Assembly (NCBI GenBank): GCA_027483945.1
Contig: JAIXTM010000003.1
Location: 1 to 55,872 of the forward strand
Length of the DNA stretch: 55,872 bases
Source of the DNA: Hyphomicrobiales bacterium
Lineage (GTDB): Bacteria > Pseudomonadota > Alphaproteobacteria > Rhizobiales > Beijerinckiaceae
Reading direction: 5' to 3'
Shown here: piece after piece, positions 16,947-25,568 of the stretch
Position numbering within the stretch: the first letter of the stretch is position 1
Layout: each line of letters begins with the position of its first letter
Made by a program: the position numbers and the translations under genes
Notes under the pieces: generated by a model
Seen by the model: only the letters and a program-made list of their open reading frames with translations
Told to the model about the DNA's origin: nothing
Databases searched by the model: none

Positions 16947-17858
16947 TCACGGCGCCGGCGGCACCGCCGGCAGGCTCTTCAGATAGTCCGCCATCGCCTC
17001 CCGGTCGGCCTGCGGCAGCCGTGCCGTGTTGCGCACGACGGACGCCATGCTGCCGCCGACCGAATCGAAGCTCGGCGTGAAGCCGGTCGTCAGAAGCTCC
17101 ACGAGTTCCTCCTTCGACCACGGCCCCAGCGCATCGGGATGCTGGGTGATGTTGGGCACCCTGCCCTCGCCTTCCGGGTTCGGCCCGCCGGCGAAGCGGC
17201 GCAGCGGATCGATGACCCCGATCGGGTTGCGCGGGCTGTGGCACTCGGCGCAATGCGCAGGCCCTTCGACGAGATAGGCGCCCCGGTTCCAGGCCGCGCC
17301 GCGCCCCGGATCGGGCTGGAAGACCTTCCCGTCGAGGAAAGCGAGCTTCCACAGGCCAAGGCCGCGCCGGACATTGAACGGGAACGGCAATTCGTGGTCG
17401 CGGATGCGCCCCGCCACCGGCGGCAGCGTCTTCAGATAGGCGAAGAGATCCCGCAGGTCCGCCCCGCTCATCCGCTGGTAGGAGGTATAGGGGAAGGACG
17501 GATAATAATGCCGCCCGTCCGGCGAAACGCCCGCACGCATGGCGCGCTGGAACTGCGCCGGCGTCCAGGCCCCGATCCCGTCGGCGGGATGGGACGAGAT
17601 GTTCGGAACATGGAAGGTGCCGAAAGGCGAGGTGAGCGCAAGCCCGCCGCCGAGCCGCAATCTGTCCTCCTGACCCGGCGTCGTATGGCACGAGGTGCAG
17701 CCGCCCGCATTGAAGAGCGTTTCGCCGTTGGCGAGGTTTGGCGCGCCGGCGGGGACCGGCTCGGTCCCGGCCCGCAGCACCATCGGACTGGTCAGCACCC
17801 AGAAGAGGCCGCCGCCGAGGACGGCGAGGACGACGAGAGCGACGACGATCCGCTTCAT
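16947..17858 (-). CDS. Membrane-anchored diheme cytochrome c
   Basis: A 303-residue periplasmic cytochrome c with an uncleaved or signal-type N-terminal TM helix (residues 3-23). Two heme-attachment motifs are present: CTSCH at 54-58 and CAECH at 203-207. Each lies in its own cytochrome domain, and NITQHPDALGPWSKEELVELLTTG is characteristic of the cytochrome subunits of membrane alcohol or aldehyde dehydrogenases. It is the last of three same-strand genes (molybdenum hydroxylase, cytochrome c-556 type, this gene) and probably carries electrons from a periplasmic dehydrogenase to the respiratory chain. Confidence 0.92.
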   Translation of the reverse strand: MKRIVVALVVLAVLGGGLFWVLTSPMVLRAGTEPVPAGAPNLANGETLFNAGGCTSCHTTPGQEDRLRLGGGLALTSPFGTFHVPNISSHPADGIGAWTPAQFQRAMRAGVSPDGRHYYPSFPYTSYQRMSGADLRDLFAYLKTLPPVAGRIRDHELPFPFNVRRGLGLWKLAFLDGKVFQPDPGRGAAWNRGAYLVEGPAHCAECHSPRNPIGVIDPLRRFAGGPNPEGEGRVPNITQHPDALGPWSKEELVELLTTGFTPSFDSVGGSMASVVRNTARLPQADREAMADYLKSLPAVPPAP

Positions 17859-17915
17859 GCCGGGGCTTTCCGAAAGGTCAGGCGCGGGGCTCCGGACGGG
17901 CCCCGCGCCATCCTA

Positions 17916-18353
17916 TCAGCGCATGATGCGGTAGGTCTCGTGGCACGAATTGCAATTGGCCGCGACCGGTCCGAAGGCGGCCTTGAAGCTCGCCTCGTCG
18001 GTCGTCTTGGCGGAGGCCTCGGCCGCATCCTTGGCGAACTTGGCGAAGGCCGCGTCGAAGCCCGCCTTGTCCTCCCAGATCTTCGGCGCGGCGGACGTGT
18101 CCCCGCCGGTCTTCGTGTTCTCCGGATAGAGGCTCGGCATCTTCGCCGCCACGTCCTGGTAGGTCTTGAACGTCTCCTTCGCCTTGGCGAGGTCGAACGG
18201 AGCCTGCCCGCGCACCATGCGCGAGGCCGTGCCCGTCGCCGCGCCGACCGACTTCATCAGTGCCTTGCGCTCGGCGATGGGATCCGCGGACTGGGCGAGG
18301 ACGGCGGCCGAACCGGCGGCCAGGGCGAGAACGGCGACAAGAATACGCGTCAT
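17916..18353 (-). CDS. Cytochrome c' / c-556 family protein
   Basis: A 145-residue exported monoheme cytochrome. A signal peptide covers about residues 1-20 (cleavage near VLAQS). The rest is a four-helix bundle with the heme motif CNSCH close to the C-terminus (134-138), the hallmark of the c'/c-556 fold, and a Met near residue 33 that could be the sixth heme ligand, as in c-556. It lies between the CoxL-like gene (102 bases upstream) and the diheme cytochrome (57 bases downstream), all on one strand, so a role as electron acceptor of that enzyme is plausible. Confidence 0.92.
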   Translation of the reverse strand: MTRILVAVLALAAGSAAVLAQSADPIAERKALMKSVGAATGTASRMVRGQAPFDLAKAKETFKTYQDVAAKMPSLYPENTKTGGDTSAAPKIWEDKAGFDAAFAKFAKDAAEASAKTTDEASFKAAFGPVAANCNSCHETYRIMR

Positions 18354-18455
18354 CGGGGGCTCGTGTGTTGACGCCGCCTGAATCGGCGGCCCGCTCCCTT
18401 TAAAGCGCAGCCGGCGCCGGAAGTGCCCAACCCAAAGCCGGTTTTCACGCGCTTG

Positions 18456-20753
18456 TTATGGGCGACGCGCTGCAAGCGCGGCGTGCACTTTTGCGGGAGT
18501 CGCCGGCATGTCGATCCGCGCGGCGATCCCGGCCCGGGCGAGCGCGTCCGCCACCGCGTTCATCACCGCCGGGCACGCGCCGATGGCGCCTGCCTCCCCC
18601 GCGCCCTTCATGCCGAGCACGTTGGTCCGGCAGGGCACGTTCAGCGTCTCGAAGACGAAGCCCGGCACGTCGTCGGCCCGCGGCAGGCGGTAATCCATGA
18701 AGGACGCCGTCAGGAGCTGGCCGTCCGCGTCGTAGCAGGTCCATTCGTGGAGCGCCTGCCCGATCCCCTGCACCGCCCCGCCATGGACCTGACCCGCCAG
18801 AAGCAGCGGGTTCAGCGTCACACCGAAATCGTCGACGATGGCATAGCGCAGGATCTCGACCGTCCCGGTGTCGGGGTCGATCTCCAGCTCGCAGCAATGG
18901 GTCCCGTTGGGATAGGTCGCCTCCGGCGGCTTCCATTTATGCGTCGCCGTCAGCGCCGCTTCGCCCCCATGCTTCGCCCCGATATCGGCCAGCGCCACCG
19001 CCCGGTCGGTACCGGCGACGCGGACAGCGCCGCCCTCGAATTCGAGGTCGCCGGGGGCCGCTTCCAGCATGTCCGCCGCCAGCTCCCGGATGCGCTCACC
19101 GAGAACGCGCGCCGCTCCTGCGACCGCCGCCCCGCCCACGGGAATGGAGCGCGAGCCGCCCGTGCCGTTGCCGGTGCGGATGCGCGCCGTGTCGCCCTGG
19201 ATCACGTCGATCAGGTCCAGAGGCACGTCGAGGTGCTGGGACACGAGCTGGGCGTAGGCGGTGAGGTGCCCCTGCCCGTTGGACTGCGTGCCGATCAGGA
19301 CGGTGATCCGCCCGTCCCGGCCGAGCGACACGTCCGCCTCTTCCGGGGAGCCGCCGGCACAGGCCTCCACATAGGTGGCAAGGCCGATGCCCCTGAGCCG
19401 CCCCGCCTTCCGCGAGGCCCTGGCGCGGGCGGCGAAGCCCTTCCAGTCGCCGAGTTCCATGGCGCGGCGCATCGTGGCCTCGAAGGCCCCGCTGTCATAG
19501 ACCCGGCCCGTGGCTGTCCGGTACGGCATCTGCTTCGGCTTGACGAAGTTCAGCGCCCGCAGCCGGTCCGGCGCGATGCCGGCCTGCCGCGCGCATTCGT
19601 CGACCAGCCGTTCGACCACATAGGCCGCCTCGGGCCGGCCCGCGCCGCGATAGGCGTCCACCGGCACGGTGTGGCTGAAATAGCCCCGCACCCGCACATG
19701 GACCGCCGGGATGTCGTAGCAGCCCGGCGTCATCCCCGCGCCGAGGAACGGCACATAGGGCGCGAATTGCGAGAGATAGGCGCCCATGTCGGCCTTGAGG
19801 TCGACGCGCATGGCGAGAAACCGGCCCCTGGCGTCCATCGCCATCTCGGCGACGGCGATATTGTCCCGGCCCTGCGTGTCGCCGACGAAATGCTCGCCCC
19901 GCTCCGCCACCCACGAGACCGGCCGGCCGAGCTGCCGCGCCGCCACCGCGCAGAGCGGATATTCGCGGTAGACGAAGATCTTGGTGCCGAAGCCGCCGCC
20001 CACGTCCGGCGTGACCACGCGGATCGCCTCCGGCGGCACCTTCAGCACGTCGTCCGCGAGGATGTCGCGCACGTCGTGGCTGCCCTGGCTGCCGAGCGTG
20101 ATCGTCCAGCCGCCGCTCGCAGGGTCGTAGGCGGCGAGGCAGGCCCGCGTCTCCAGGAAGTTGGCGACGAGCCGGTTGTTGACGAGCGGCAGCGTCACGA
20201 TCCGGTCGGCGGCGGCGAAGGCGGCCTCCGTCTTCGCCCGGTCGCCGAGCGCGGTGTCATAGGCGAGGTTGGTCTTCAGCTCCGGCCAGACCAGCGCCGC
20301 GTCCGTCTCCGCCCCCGCGATGCCGACCGCCGCGGGAAGCGGCTCATAGGTCACCGGGACCGCCTCGGCGGCGTCCCGCGCCTCAAGCACGCTCTCCGCC
20401 ACGATGAAGGCGATGGCGTCGCCCACATGGCGCACGACGTCCCGCGCCAGGATCGGATAGCCGGGCACCTTCATCCTCGAGCCGTCGCCGTTCTTCACGG
20501 TGCCCTGGCATGGCAGGTCGCCGAGATCGGCGACATCCGCGTGCGTCAGGACGGCGAGCACGCCGGGCATCGCCCGGACGGCCGACAGGTCGCCGATCCG
20601 GAAGCGCGCATGGGCGTGGGGCGAGCGCAGGACGACGGCATGGGCGACGCCCTCCGCCGCGAAGTCGGACGTGTAGAGCCCGGCGCCGGTGACGAACCTT
20701 GCGTCCTCGACGCGGCGGACCGGCTGCCCGATCCCGAACTTCATCACGCCCAT
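18456..20753 (-). CDS. Molybdenum hydroxylase large subunit, form II CoxL-like
   Basis: A 765-residue xanthine dehydrogenase/aldehyde oxidase family large subunit that binds the molybdopterin cofactor. Seen features are the N-terminal substrate domain (RRVEDARFVTGAG start), VTPDVGGGFGTK, the active-site loop AYRGAGR at 367-373 (form II; true CO dehydrogenase has AYRCSFR) and the base Glu720 in KGAGEAG. It therefore hydroxylates an aldehyde or aromatic heterocycle, not CO. The start at 20753 has GGAG eight bases upstream. The usual FAD (CoxM) and 2Fe-2S (CoxS) subunit genes are absent here; two cytochrome c genes follow instead. No Tat signal is evident. Confidence 0.92.
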   Translation of the reverse strand: MGVMKFGIGQPVRRVEDARFVTGAGLYTSDFAAEGVAHAVVLRSPHAHARFRIGDLSAVRAMPGVLAVLTHADVADLGDLPCQGTVKNGDGSRMKVPGYPILARDVVRHVGDAIAFIVAESVLEARDAAEAVPVTYEPLPAAVGIAGAETDAALVWPELKTNLAYDTALGDRAKTEAAFAAADRIVTLPLVNNRLVANFLETRACLAAYDPASGGWTITLGSQGSHDVRDILADDVLKVPPEAIRVVTPDVGGGFGTKIFVYREYPLCAVAARQLGRPVSWVAERGEHFVGDTQGRDNIAVAEMAMDARGRFLAMRVDLKADMGAYLSQFAPYVPFLGAGMTPGCYDIPAVHVRVRGYFSHTVPVDAYRGAGRPEAAYVVERLVDECARQAGIAPDRLRALNFVKPKQMPYRTATGRVYDSGAFEATMRRAMELGDWKGFAARARASRKAGRLRGIGLATYVEACAGGSPEEADVSLGRDGRITVLIGTQSNGQGHLTAYAQLVSQHLDVPLDLIDVIQGDTARIRTGNGTGGSRSIPVGGAAVAGAARVLGERIRELAADMLEAAPGDLEFEGGAVRVAGTDRAVALADIGAKHGGEAALTATHKWKPPEATYPNGTHCCELEIDPDTGTVEILRYAIVDDFGVTLNPLLLAGQVHGGAVQGIGQALHEWTCYDADGQLLTASFMDYRLPRADDVPGFVFETLNVPCRTNVLGMKGAGEAGAIGACPAVMNAVADALARAGIAARIDMPATPAKVHAALAARRP

Positions 20754-20769
20754 GGTCGCGTCTCCGTGG

Positions 20770-23700
20770 TCAGGCGGCCGAACCCTCCCGCGCCGCCGCC
20801 GGCGCGCGGCCGCGCCGCAGCCAGATCGTCAGGTGGCGGATCGCCACGTAGAAGACCGGCGTCAGGAACAAACCGAATATGGTGACGCCGAGCATGCCGG
20901 CGAAGACCGCCGTGCCGAGCGCCTGGCGCATCTCCGCGCCCGGCCCCTGTGCGATCACCAGCGGCACCACGCCCAGGATGAACGCGAAGGCGGTCATCAG
21001 GATCGGCCGCAGGCGCAGGCGGCAGGATTCCACCACCGCCTCGACCGGGCTCTTGCCCATCGCCTCCTGCTGGCGCGCGAACTCGACGATGAGGATCGCG
21101 TTCTTCGCCGCAAGGCCGATCAGCACGACAAGCCCGATCTGGGTCAGGATGTTGTTGTCCTGTCCGCGCAGCATCACGCCGATGAAGGCGGAGAGCACGC
21201 TCATCGGCACGATGAGCACGATGGCGAGCGGCAGCGCCCAGCTTTCGTACTGCGCTGCGAGCACGAGGAAGACGAAGAGCACGGCGAGCGCGAAGATGAA
21301 GATCGCCGTGTTGCCCGTCGCCCGCTCCTGATAGGCGAGGTCCGTCCACTCGAACGACACGCCCGGCGGGAAGTTCGCCCGCGCCAGCTGCTCCATGGCG
21401 ATCAGCGAATCGCCCGAGGAACGGCCGGGCGCCGTATCGCCCTGGATCGGCACGGACGTGAACATGTTGTAGCGCTGGATCAGGTCCGGCCCGGCCACGT
21501 CGCGGATGTTGACGAGCGAGCCCAGCGGCACGAGCGCGCCGGTCGCCGAGCGCACCCTGAGCTTCAGGATGTCCTCGCGCTCCACGCGGAACTGCTGGTC
21601 CGCCTGGGCGCGCACCTGGTAGATGCGCCCGAAGGCGTTGAAGTCGTTCACATAGGCCGAGCCGAGATTGATCGACAGCGTGTCGAACACGTTGGAGAGC
21701 GGCACGTCCAGGATGCGCGCCTTGGTCCGGTCGATGTCCAGGTAGATCTGCGGCGTGTTGGCGCCGAAGGTCGTGAAGACGCGCACGACGTTGGGGTCCT
21801 GGTTCGCCCGCCCGATCAGATCCTGCGAGACCGCCAGCAATTGCTGGTAGCCGACGCCGGTCCGGTCCTGGATCTGCATCTTGAAGCCGCCCGCATTGCC
21901 GAGGCCCTGCACGGGCGGCGGCGGGATGGCGATGCTGAACGCCTCCTGGATCGTCATCAGCTTGCCGATGATCTGGCCCGCGATGGCGGTCGCGGTCTGG
22001 CCCTTGGCGAGCCGCTCCTCGAAGGGCAGCAGCGGCGCGAACAGGACGGCGGCGTTGGGCGCCGAGGTGAAGGTCGCGCCCGACAGGCCGCTGATCGCCA
22101 CCGCGTTGGAGACGCCGGGCGTGTCCTTGATGAGCTGGGAGGCCCGCAGCGTCACCTCGTCGGTGCGGCTGAGCGAGGCGCCGTCGGGAAGCTGGACCAC
22201 CGCGATGAGGTAGCCTTGGTCCTGCGCCGGGATGAAGCCGCGCGGCACCTTGTTGGCGACGAAGGCCGTGGCGCCGAGGAGGCCCGCATACATGGCCAGC
22301 ATGATGAGGAGCGGCACCTTGTGCGCCACCAGTCGGCGCACGCCGCCCGCATAGCGGTTCGACGTGCGGTCGAAGCCGGTGTTGAACCCGTCCGCGAGCC
22401 GCCGCCCGAACCGCGTCACCGCGTTGCCGCCCGTGCCGTGGGCCGTGTGCGGCTTCAGCAGCAGCGCGCACAGTGCGGGCGACAGCGTCAGCGAGTTGAA
22501 GGCCGAGATGATCGTCGAGCCGGCGATGGTCAGCGCGAATTGCTGGTAGAAGCGCCCGGAAATGCCGGGGATGAACGCGGTCGGGATGAACACCGCCGAG
22601 AGCACGAGGGCGATCGAGATGACCGGCCCGCCGACCTCGTCCATGGTCTCGTGGGCGGCGTCCCGCGGCGACATGCCGTTGGCGATGTTGCGCTCCACGT
22701 TCTCCACCACGACGATGGCGTCGTCGACGACGATGCCGATGGCGAGGACGAGGCCGAACAGGGTCAGCGTGTTCAGCGAGAAGCCGAACGCCGTCATCAT
22801 CGCGAAGGTGCCGATCAGCGAGACCGGGATGGCGACGATGGGGATGATCGCCGTGCGCCAGGATTGCAGGAACACGACGACGACGAGCACGACGAGGATC
22901 ACCGCCTCGAACAGCGTCTTGTAGACCTCCGACACCGACGCCGCGATGAACTCGGTCGGGTTGTAGACGATCGTGTAGTCGATCCCCTTCGGGAAGGTCT
23001 GCTTGATCTCGTTCATCTTGGCGATGACGGCGTCGGACGCCGCCAGCGCGTTGGTGCCCGGCCGCTGGAAGACGCCGATGGCGATGGCTTCCTTGCCGTT
23101 GAGATACGAGTTCGTGACGTATTCCTTGCCGCCGAGTTCGACCCGCGCCACGTCCTGGAGGCGCACCAGCCGCCCGTCCGGCCCGGTCTTGACGATGACG
23201 TCCCGGAACTGGCGCACTTCCGTGAAGCGGCCCTGCGTCTGCACGGTGAGCTGGAAGGCGTTGTCGGAGGGCGCCGGCTGCTGGCCGAGCGCGCCGCCCG
23301 AGACCTGCACGTTCTGCTCGCGCAAGGCCTGCACGACGTCGTTCGCCGTCATGCTGAGCGAGGACAGCTTGTTGGGATCGAGCCAGACGCGCAGCGAATA
23401 TTCGCGGGCGCCGAAGACCTGGATGTCGCCGACGCCCTCCACCCGCAGGAGCTCGTCGCGCACGCGCAGCAGCGCGTAGTTGGAGATGTAGAGCTGGTCG
23501 TAGCTGTCGTCCGGCGACAGCATGTGCACGACCATCAGGAAGTTCGGCGAGCTCTTGCGCGTGACGACGCCGAGGCGACGCACCTCCTCCGGCAGGCGCG
23601 GCTCCGCCGCGGAGACGCGGTTCTGGACGAGCACGTTCGCCTGGTCGAGGTCGGTCCCGATGGCGAACGTGATCGTCAGCTGCATCGTGCCGTCATTGGT

Positions 23701-23952
23701 GGAGTAGGAGGACATGTAGAGCATGCCCTCGACGCCGTTGATCTCCTGCTCGATCGGCGTCGCGACAGTCGCGGCCACCGTCTCCGCGTTCGCGCCGGGA
23801 TAGGACGCACGCACGACGATCGTCGGCGGGGCGATCTCGGGATATTGCGCCACCGGCAGCTGCACGTAGGCGATCAGCCCCAGCAGCACCACCACGATGG
23901 ACAGGACCGATGCGAAGATCGGCCGGTCCACGAAGAAATGGGCGAATTTCAT
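20770..23952 (-). CDS. RND efflux pump inner-membrane transporter (AcrB/MexB type)
   Basis: A 1060-residue hydrophobe/amphiphile efflux RND transporter with twelve TM helices and two large periplasmic loops. The proton-relay Asp pair is in GIVVDDAIVVVENVERN (TM4) and the Lys in GLAAKNAILIVEFARQ (TM10). The N-terminus FFVDRPIFASVLSIVVVL is typical of HAE1 pumps. It exports drugs, dyes, detergents or solvents together with the adaptor gene 39 bases upstream. No outer-membrane TolC-type gene lies alongside, so the pump must use one encoded elsewhere. Confidence 0.96.
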   Translation of the reverse strand: MKFAHFFVDRPIFASVLSIVVVLLGLIAYVQLPVAQYPEIAPPTIVVRASYPGANAETVAATVATPIEQEINGVEGMLYMSSYSTNDGTMQLTITFAIGTDLDQANVLVQNRVSAAEPRLPEEVRRLGVVTRKSSPNFLMVVHMLSPDDSYDQLYISNYALLRVRDELLRVEGVGDIQVFGAREYSLRVWLDPNKLSSLSMTANDVVQALREQNVQVSGGALGQQPAPSDNAFQLTVQTQGRFTEVRQFRDVIVKTGPDGRLVRLQDVARVELGGKEYVTNSYLNGKEAIAIGVFQRPGTNALAASDAVIAKMNEIKQTFPKGIDYTIVYNPTEFIAASVSEVYKTLFEAVILVVLVVVVFLQSWRTAIIPIVAIPVSLIGTFAMMTAFGFSLNTLTLFGLVLAIGIVVDDAIVVVENVERNIANGMSPRDAAHETMDEVGGPVISIALVLSAVFIPTAFIPGISGRFYQQFALTIAGSTIISAFNSLTLSPALCALLLKPHTAHGTGGNAVTRFGRRLADGFNTGFDRTSNRYAGGVRRLVAHKVPLLIMLAMYAGLLGATAFVANKVPRGFIPAQDQGYLIAVVQLPDGASLSRTDEVTLRASQLIKDTPGVSNAVAISGLSGATFTSAPNAAVLFAPLLPFEERLAKGQTATAIAGQIIGKLMTIQEAFSIAIPPPPVQGLGNAGGFKMQIQDRTGVGYQQLLAVSQDLIGRANQDPNVVRVFTTFGANTPQIYLDIDRTKARILDVPLSNVFDTLSINLGSAYVNDFNAFGRIYQVRAQADQQFRVEREDILKLRVRSATGALVPLGSLVNIRDVAGPDLIQRYNMFTSVPIQGDTAPGRSSGDSLIAMEQLARANFPPGVSFEWTDLAYQERATGNTAIFIFALAVLFVFLVLAAQYESWALPLAIVLIVPMSVLSAFIGVMLRGQDNNILTQIGLVVLIGLAAKNAILIVEFARQQEAMGKSPVEAVVESCRLRLRPILMTAFAFILGVVPLVIAQGPGAEMRQALGTAVFAGMLGVTIFGLFLTPVFYVAIRHLTIWLRRGRAPAAAREGSAA

Positions 23953-23991
23953 CGTCTTGCCTTTCCCGCGCCCGGCGCGGCCTGGCTGCCC

Positions 23992-25131
23992 TTACCCGCG
24001 CTTGGGCGGGAGTTCCGACATCGTGGGGGTGACCTTGGCGCCCGGGCGGACCCGCTGCAGGCCGTTGATCACGATCGTCTCCTCGCCGGTCAGCCCCTCG
24101 CGGATCAGGCGGTAGCCGTCGATCCGCGGGCCGGGGCGCACGACCTTCGCCGACACGGTGCCGTCCGGCGCGACGGCCCAGACGAGGCGCCGCTCCTGGT
24201 CGGTGGCGATGGCCTCGTCGGGAACCAGCACGCCCTTGTAGGGCGGCGAGCCCGGCACGTTGATCGTGCCGAACACGCCCGGCGTCACGAAGAGGTCCGG
24301 GTTCGGCACGGTCGCCCGCGCGCGGATCGTGCCCGATGCCGGGTCGATGCGGTTGTCGATGAAGTCGAGCGTGCCCTTGCGGGTCGGCGTCGTCTCGCCG
24401 GTGACCGAAAGCAGCACCTCGGTCGCCGCCAGGTTGCCGCGCTGCCGCCCGGCATCCCGCGCCAGCTTCTGGTAGGCGAGATAGGCCCGCTCGTCGATGT
24501 CGAAGGTGAAATAGACCGGATCGAGGGAGACGATCGTCGTCAGCAGCGTCTGGTTGGCCGTGACGAGGTTGCCTTCCGAGATGAGCTTGCGGCCGATGCG
24601 CCCGGCGATGGGCGCGCGCACTTCCGTGAACTCGTAGTTGAGCCGCGCCTCGCGTACCGCCGCCTCGGCGCGGTCGAACTCGGCCTTGGCGGTCAGGAAG
24701 TTCTGCCGCCGCTGGTCGAGGAGCTGGTCGGTGATGTTGCCGGACTGGCGCAGCTGCTCGGCCCGCGCCAGGTCGCTCTCGGCGAAGGTCAGACGCGCCT
24801 GGGTGGAGACCAGCGTCGCCTCCGCCTGGTCGAGCGTCGCCTTGTAGGGCCGCCGGTCGATCATGAAGAGCGGGTCGCCCTTGTTCACGAACGTGCCGTC
24901 GCGGAACTGCACGCTCTCGATGAAGCCGGTGACGCGGGCGCGGACCTCGACGAAGTCGACCGCCTCGTAGCGGCCGGTGAAGCTGTCCTGCTCCACGACG
25001 TCCTTGACGATCGGCTTGGCCACGGTCACCGGCGGCGGGGGGCCGCCGGGCATCTGCGCCCAGGCGGACGAGCCGCAGATCAGGCCAATAGCGGCAGCGG
25101 CCCGGAGGGCTGTAAGGCGCGACGTTCGCAT
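23992..25131 (-). CDS. RND efflux periplasmic adaptor (AcrA/MexA type)
   Basis: A 379-residue membrane-fusion protein linking the RND pump to an outer-membrane channel. It has an N-terminal signal sequence (cleavage near SSAWAQ), then a biotinyl-lipoyl-like half, a helical hairpin at about residues 90-150 (ATLVSTQARLTFAESDLARA), the second lipoyl half (VRAPIAGRIGRKLISEGNLV), and beta-barrel and membrane-proximal domains. The start is placed at the ATG at 25131, which has GAGG five bases upstream and gives a proper signal peptide; an in-frame start 14 codons earlier is possible. No lipobox Cys is seen, unlike AcrA. Confidence 0.94.
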   Translation of the reverse strand: MRTSRLTALRAAAAIGLICGSSAWAQMPGGPPPPVTVAKPIVKDVVEQDSFTGRYEAVDFVEVRARVTGFIESVQFRDGTFVNKGDPLFMIDRRPYKATLDQAEATLVSTQARLTFAESDLARAEQLRQSGNITDQLLDQRRQNFLTAKAEFDRAEAAVREARLNYEFTEVRAPIAGRIGRKLISEGNLVTANQTLLTTIVSLDPVYFTFDIDERAYLAYQKLARDAGRQRGNLAATEVLLSVTGETTPTRKGTLDFIDNRIDPASGTIRARATVPNPDLFVTPGVFGTINVPGSPPYKGVLVPDEAIATDQERRLVWAVAPDGTVSAKVVRPGPRIDGYRLIREGLTGEETIVINGLQRVRPGAKVTPTMSELPPKRG

Positions 25132-25236
25132 CTGAACCTCGGATAGGGGTGCCGTGCCGCAGCGCAGCGGCAACGCGCCCGGCAGAAGTGGGCTACCGCC
25201 CGTGAGCCGTCAATGCTCTTTCGCTGAAGCGATCGA

Positions 25237-25557
25237 TCACATGTCGTGATCGATCGGCTCTCCCGACGACAGCCAGTCCTTGAAACCGCCCCGGTAATGC
25301 TCGCTCAGGGACAATCCCTGCTCCCGCGCCATCTCCAGCGCCCGCACCGAGCGCACCCCGGCGGCGCAGGACATGACGATGCGTCGTCCCCCGGCCTCCG
25401 GCAATTGCGCGACGTGGAAGGTGGAGAGCGGAACGTTGACCGAGCCGGGAATATGCCCGGCCGCGAATTCGTGCGGCTCGCGCACGTCGACCAGAAGGAT
25501 CGAGCCCTCCGCGAGGCCCGTCTTGATCGCCTCACGCTCCAGGTCCGTGACCGTCAT
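25237..25557 (-). CDS. Rhodanese-domain sulfurtransferase
   Basis: A 106-residue single rhodanese domain. The substrate-loop Cys lies in SCAAGVRSVRA (C-x-x-G-x-R-S type, active), preceded by LLVDVREPHEFAAGHIPGSVNVP. Such proteins transfer sulfane sulfur via a cysteine persulfide. It starts 11 bases after the stop of the TRAP large permease gene on the same strand, so it is very likely co-transcribed with the transporter, which hints at a sulfur-containing substrate. The remaining N-terminal reading frame upstream of 25557 is only a shadow of the permease gene. Confidence 0.92.
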   Translation of the reverse strand: MTVTDLEREAIKTGLAEGSILLVDVREPHEFAAGHIPGSVNVPLSTFHVAQLPEAGGRRIVMSCAAGVRSVRALEMAREQGLSLSEHYRGGFKDWLSSGEPIDHDM

Positions 25558-25568
25558 GCCGCTCTCCG

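Noticed and set aside
18423-20885. 820-codon plus-strand open frame
   Set aside because: Antisense shadow of the CoxL-like gene.
20689-25146. 1485-codon plus-strand open frame
   Set aside because: Antisense to the RND pump and adaptor, which have complete family motifs; the translation is His/Arg/Asp-rich and without domain character.
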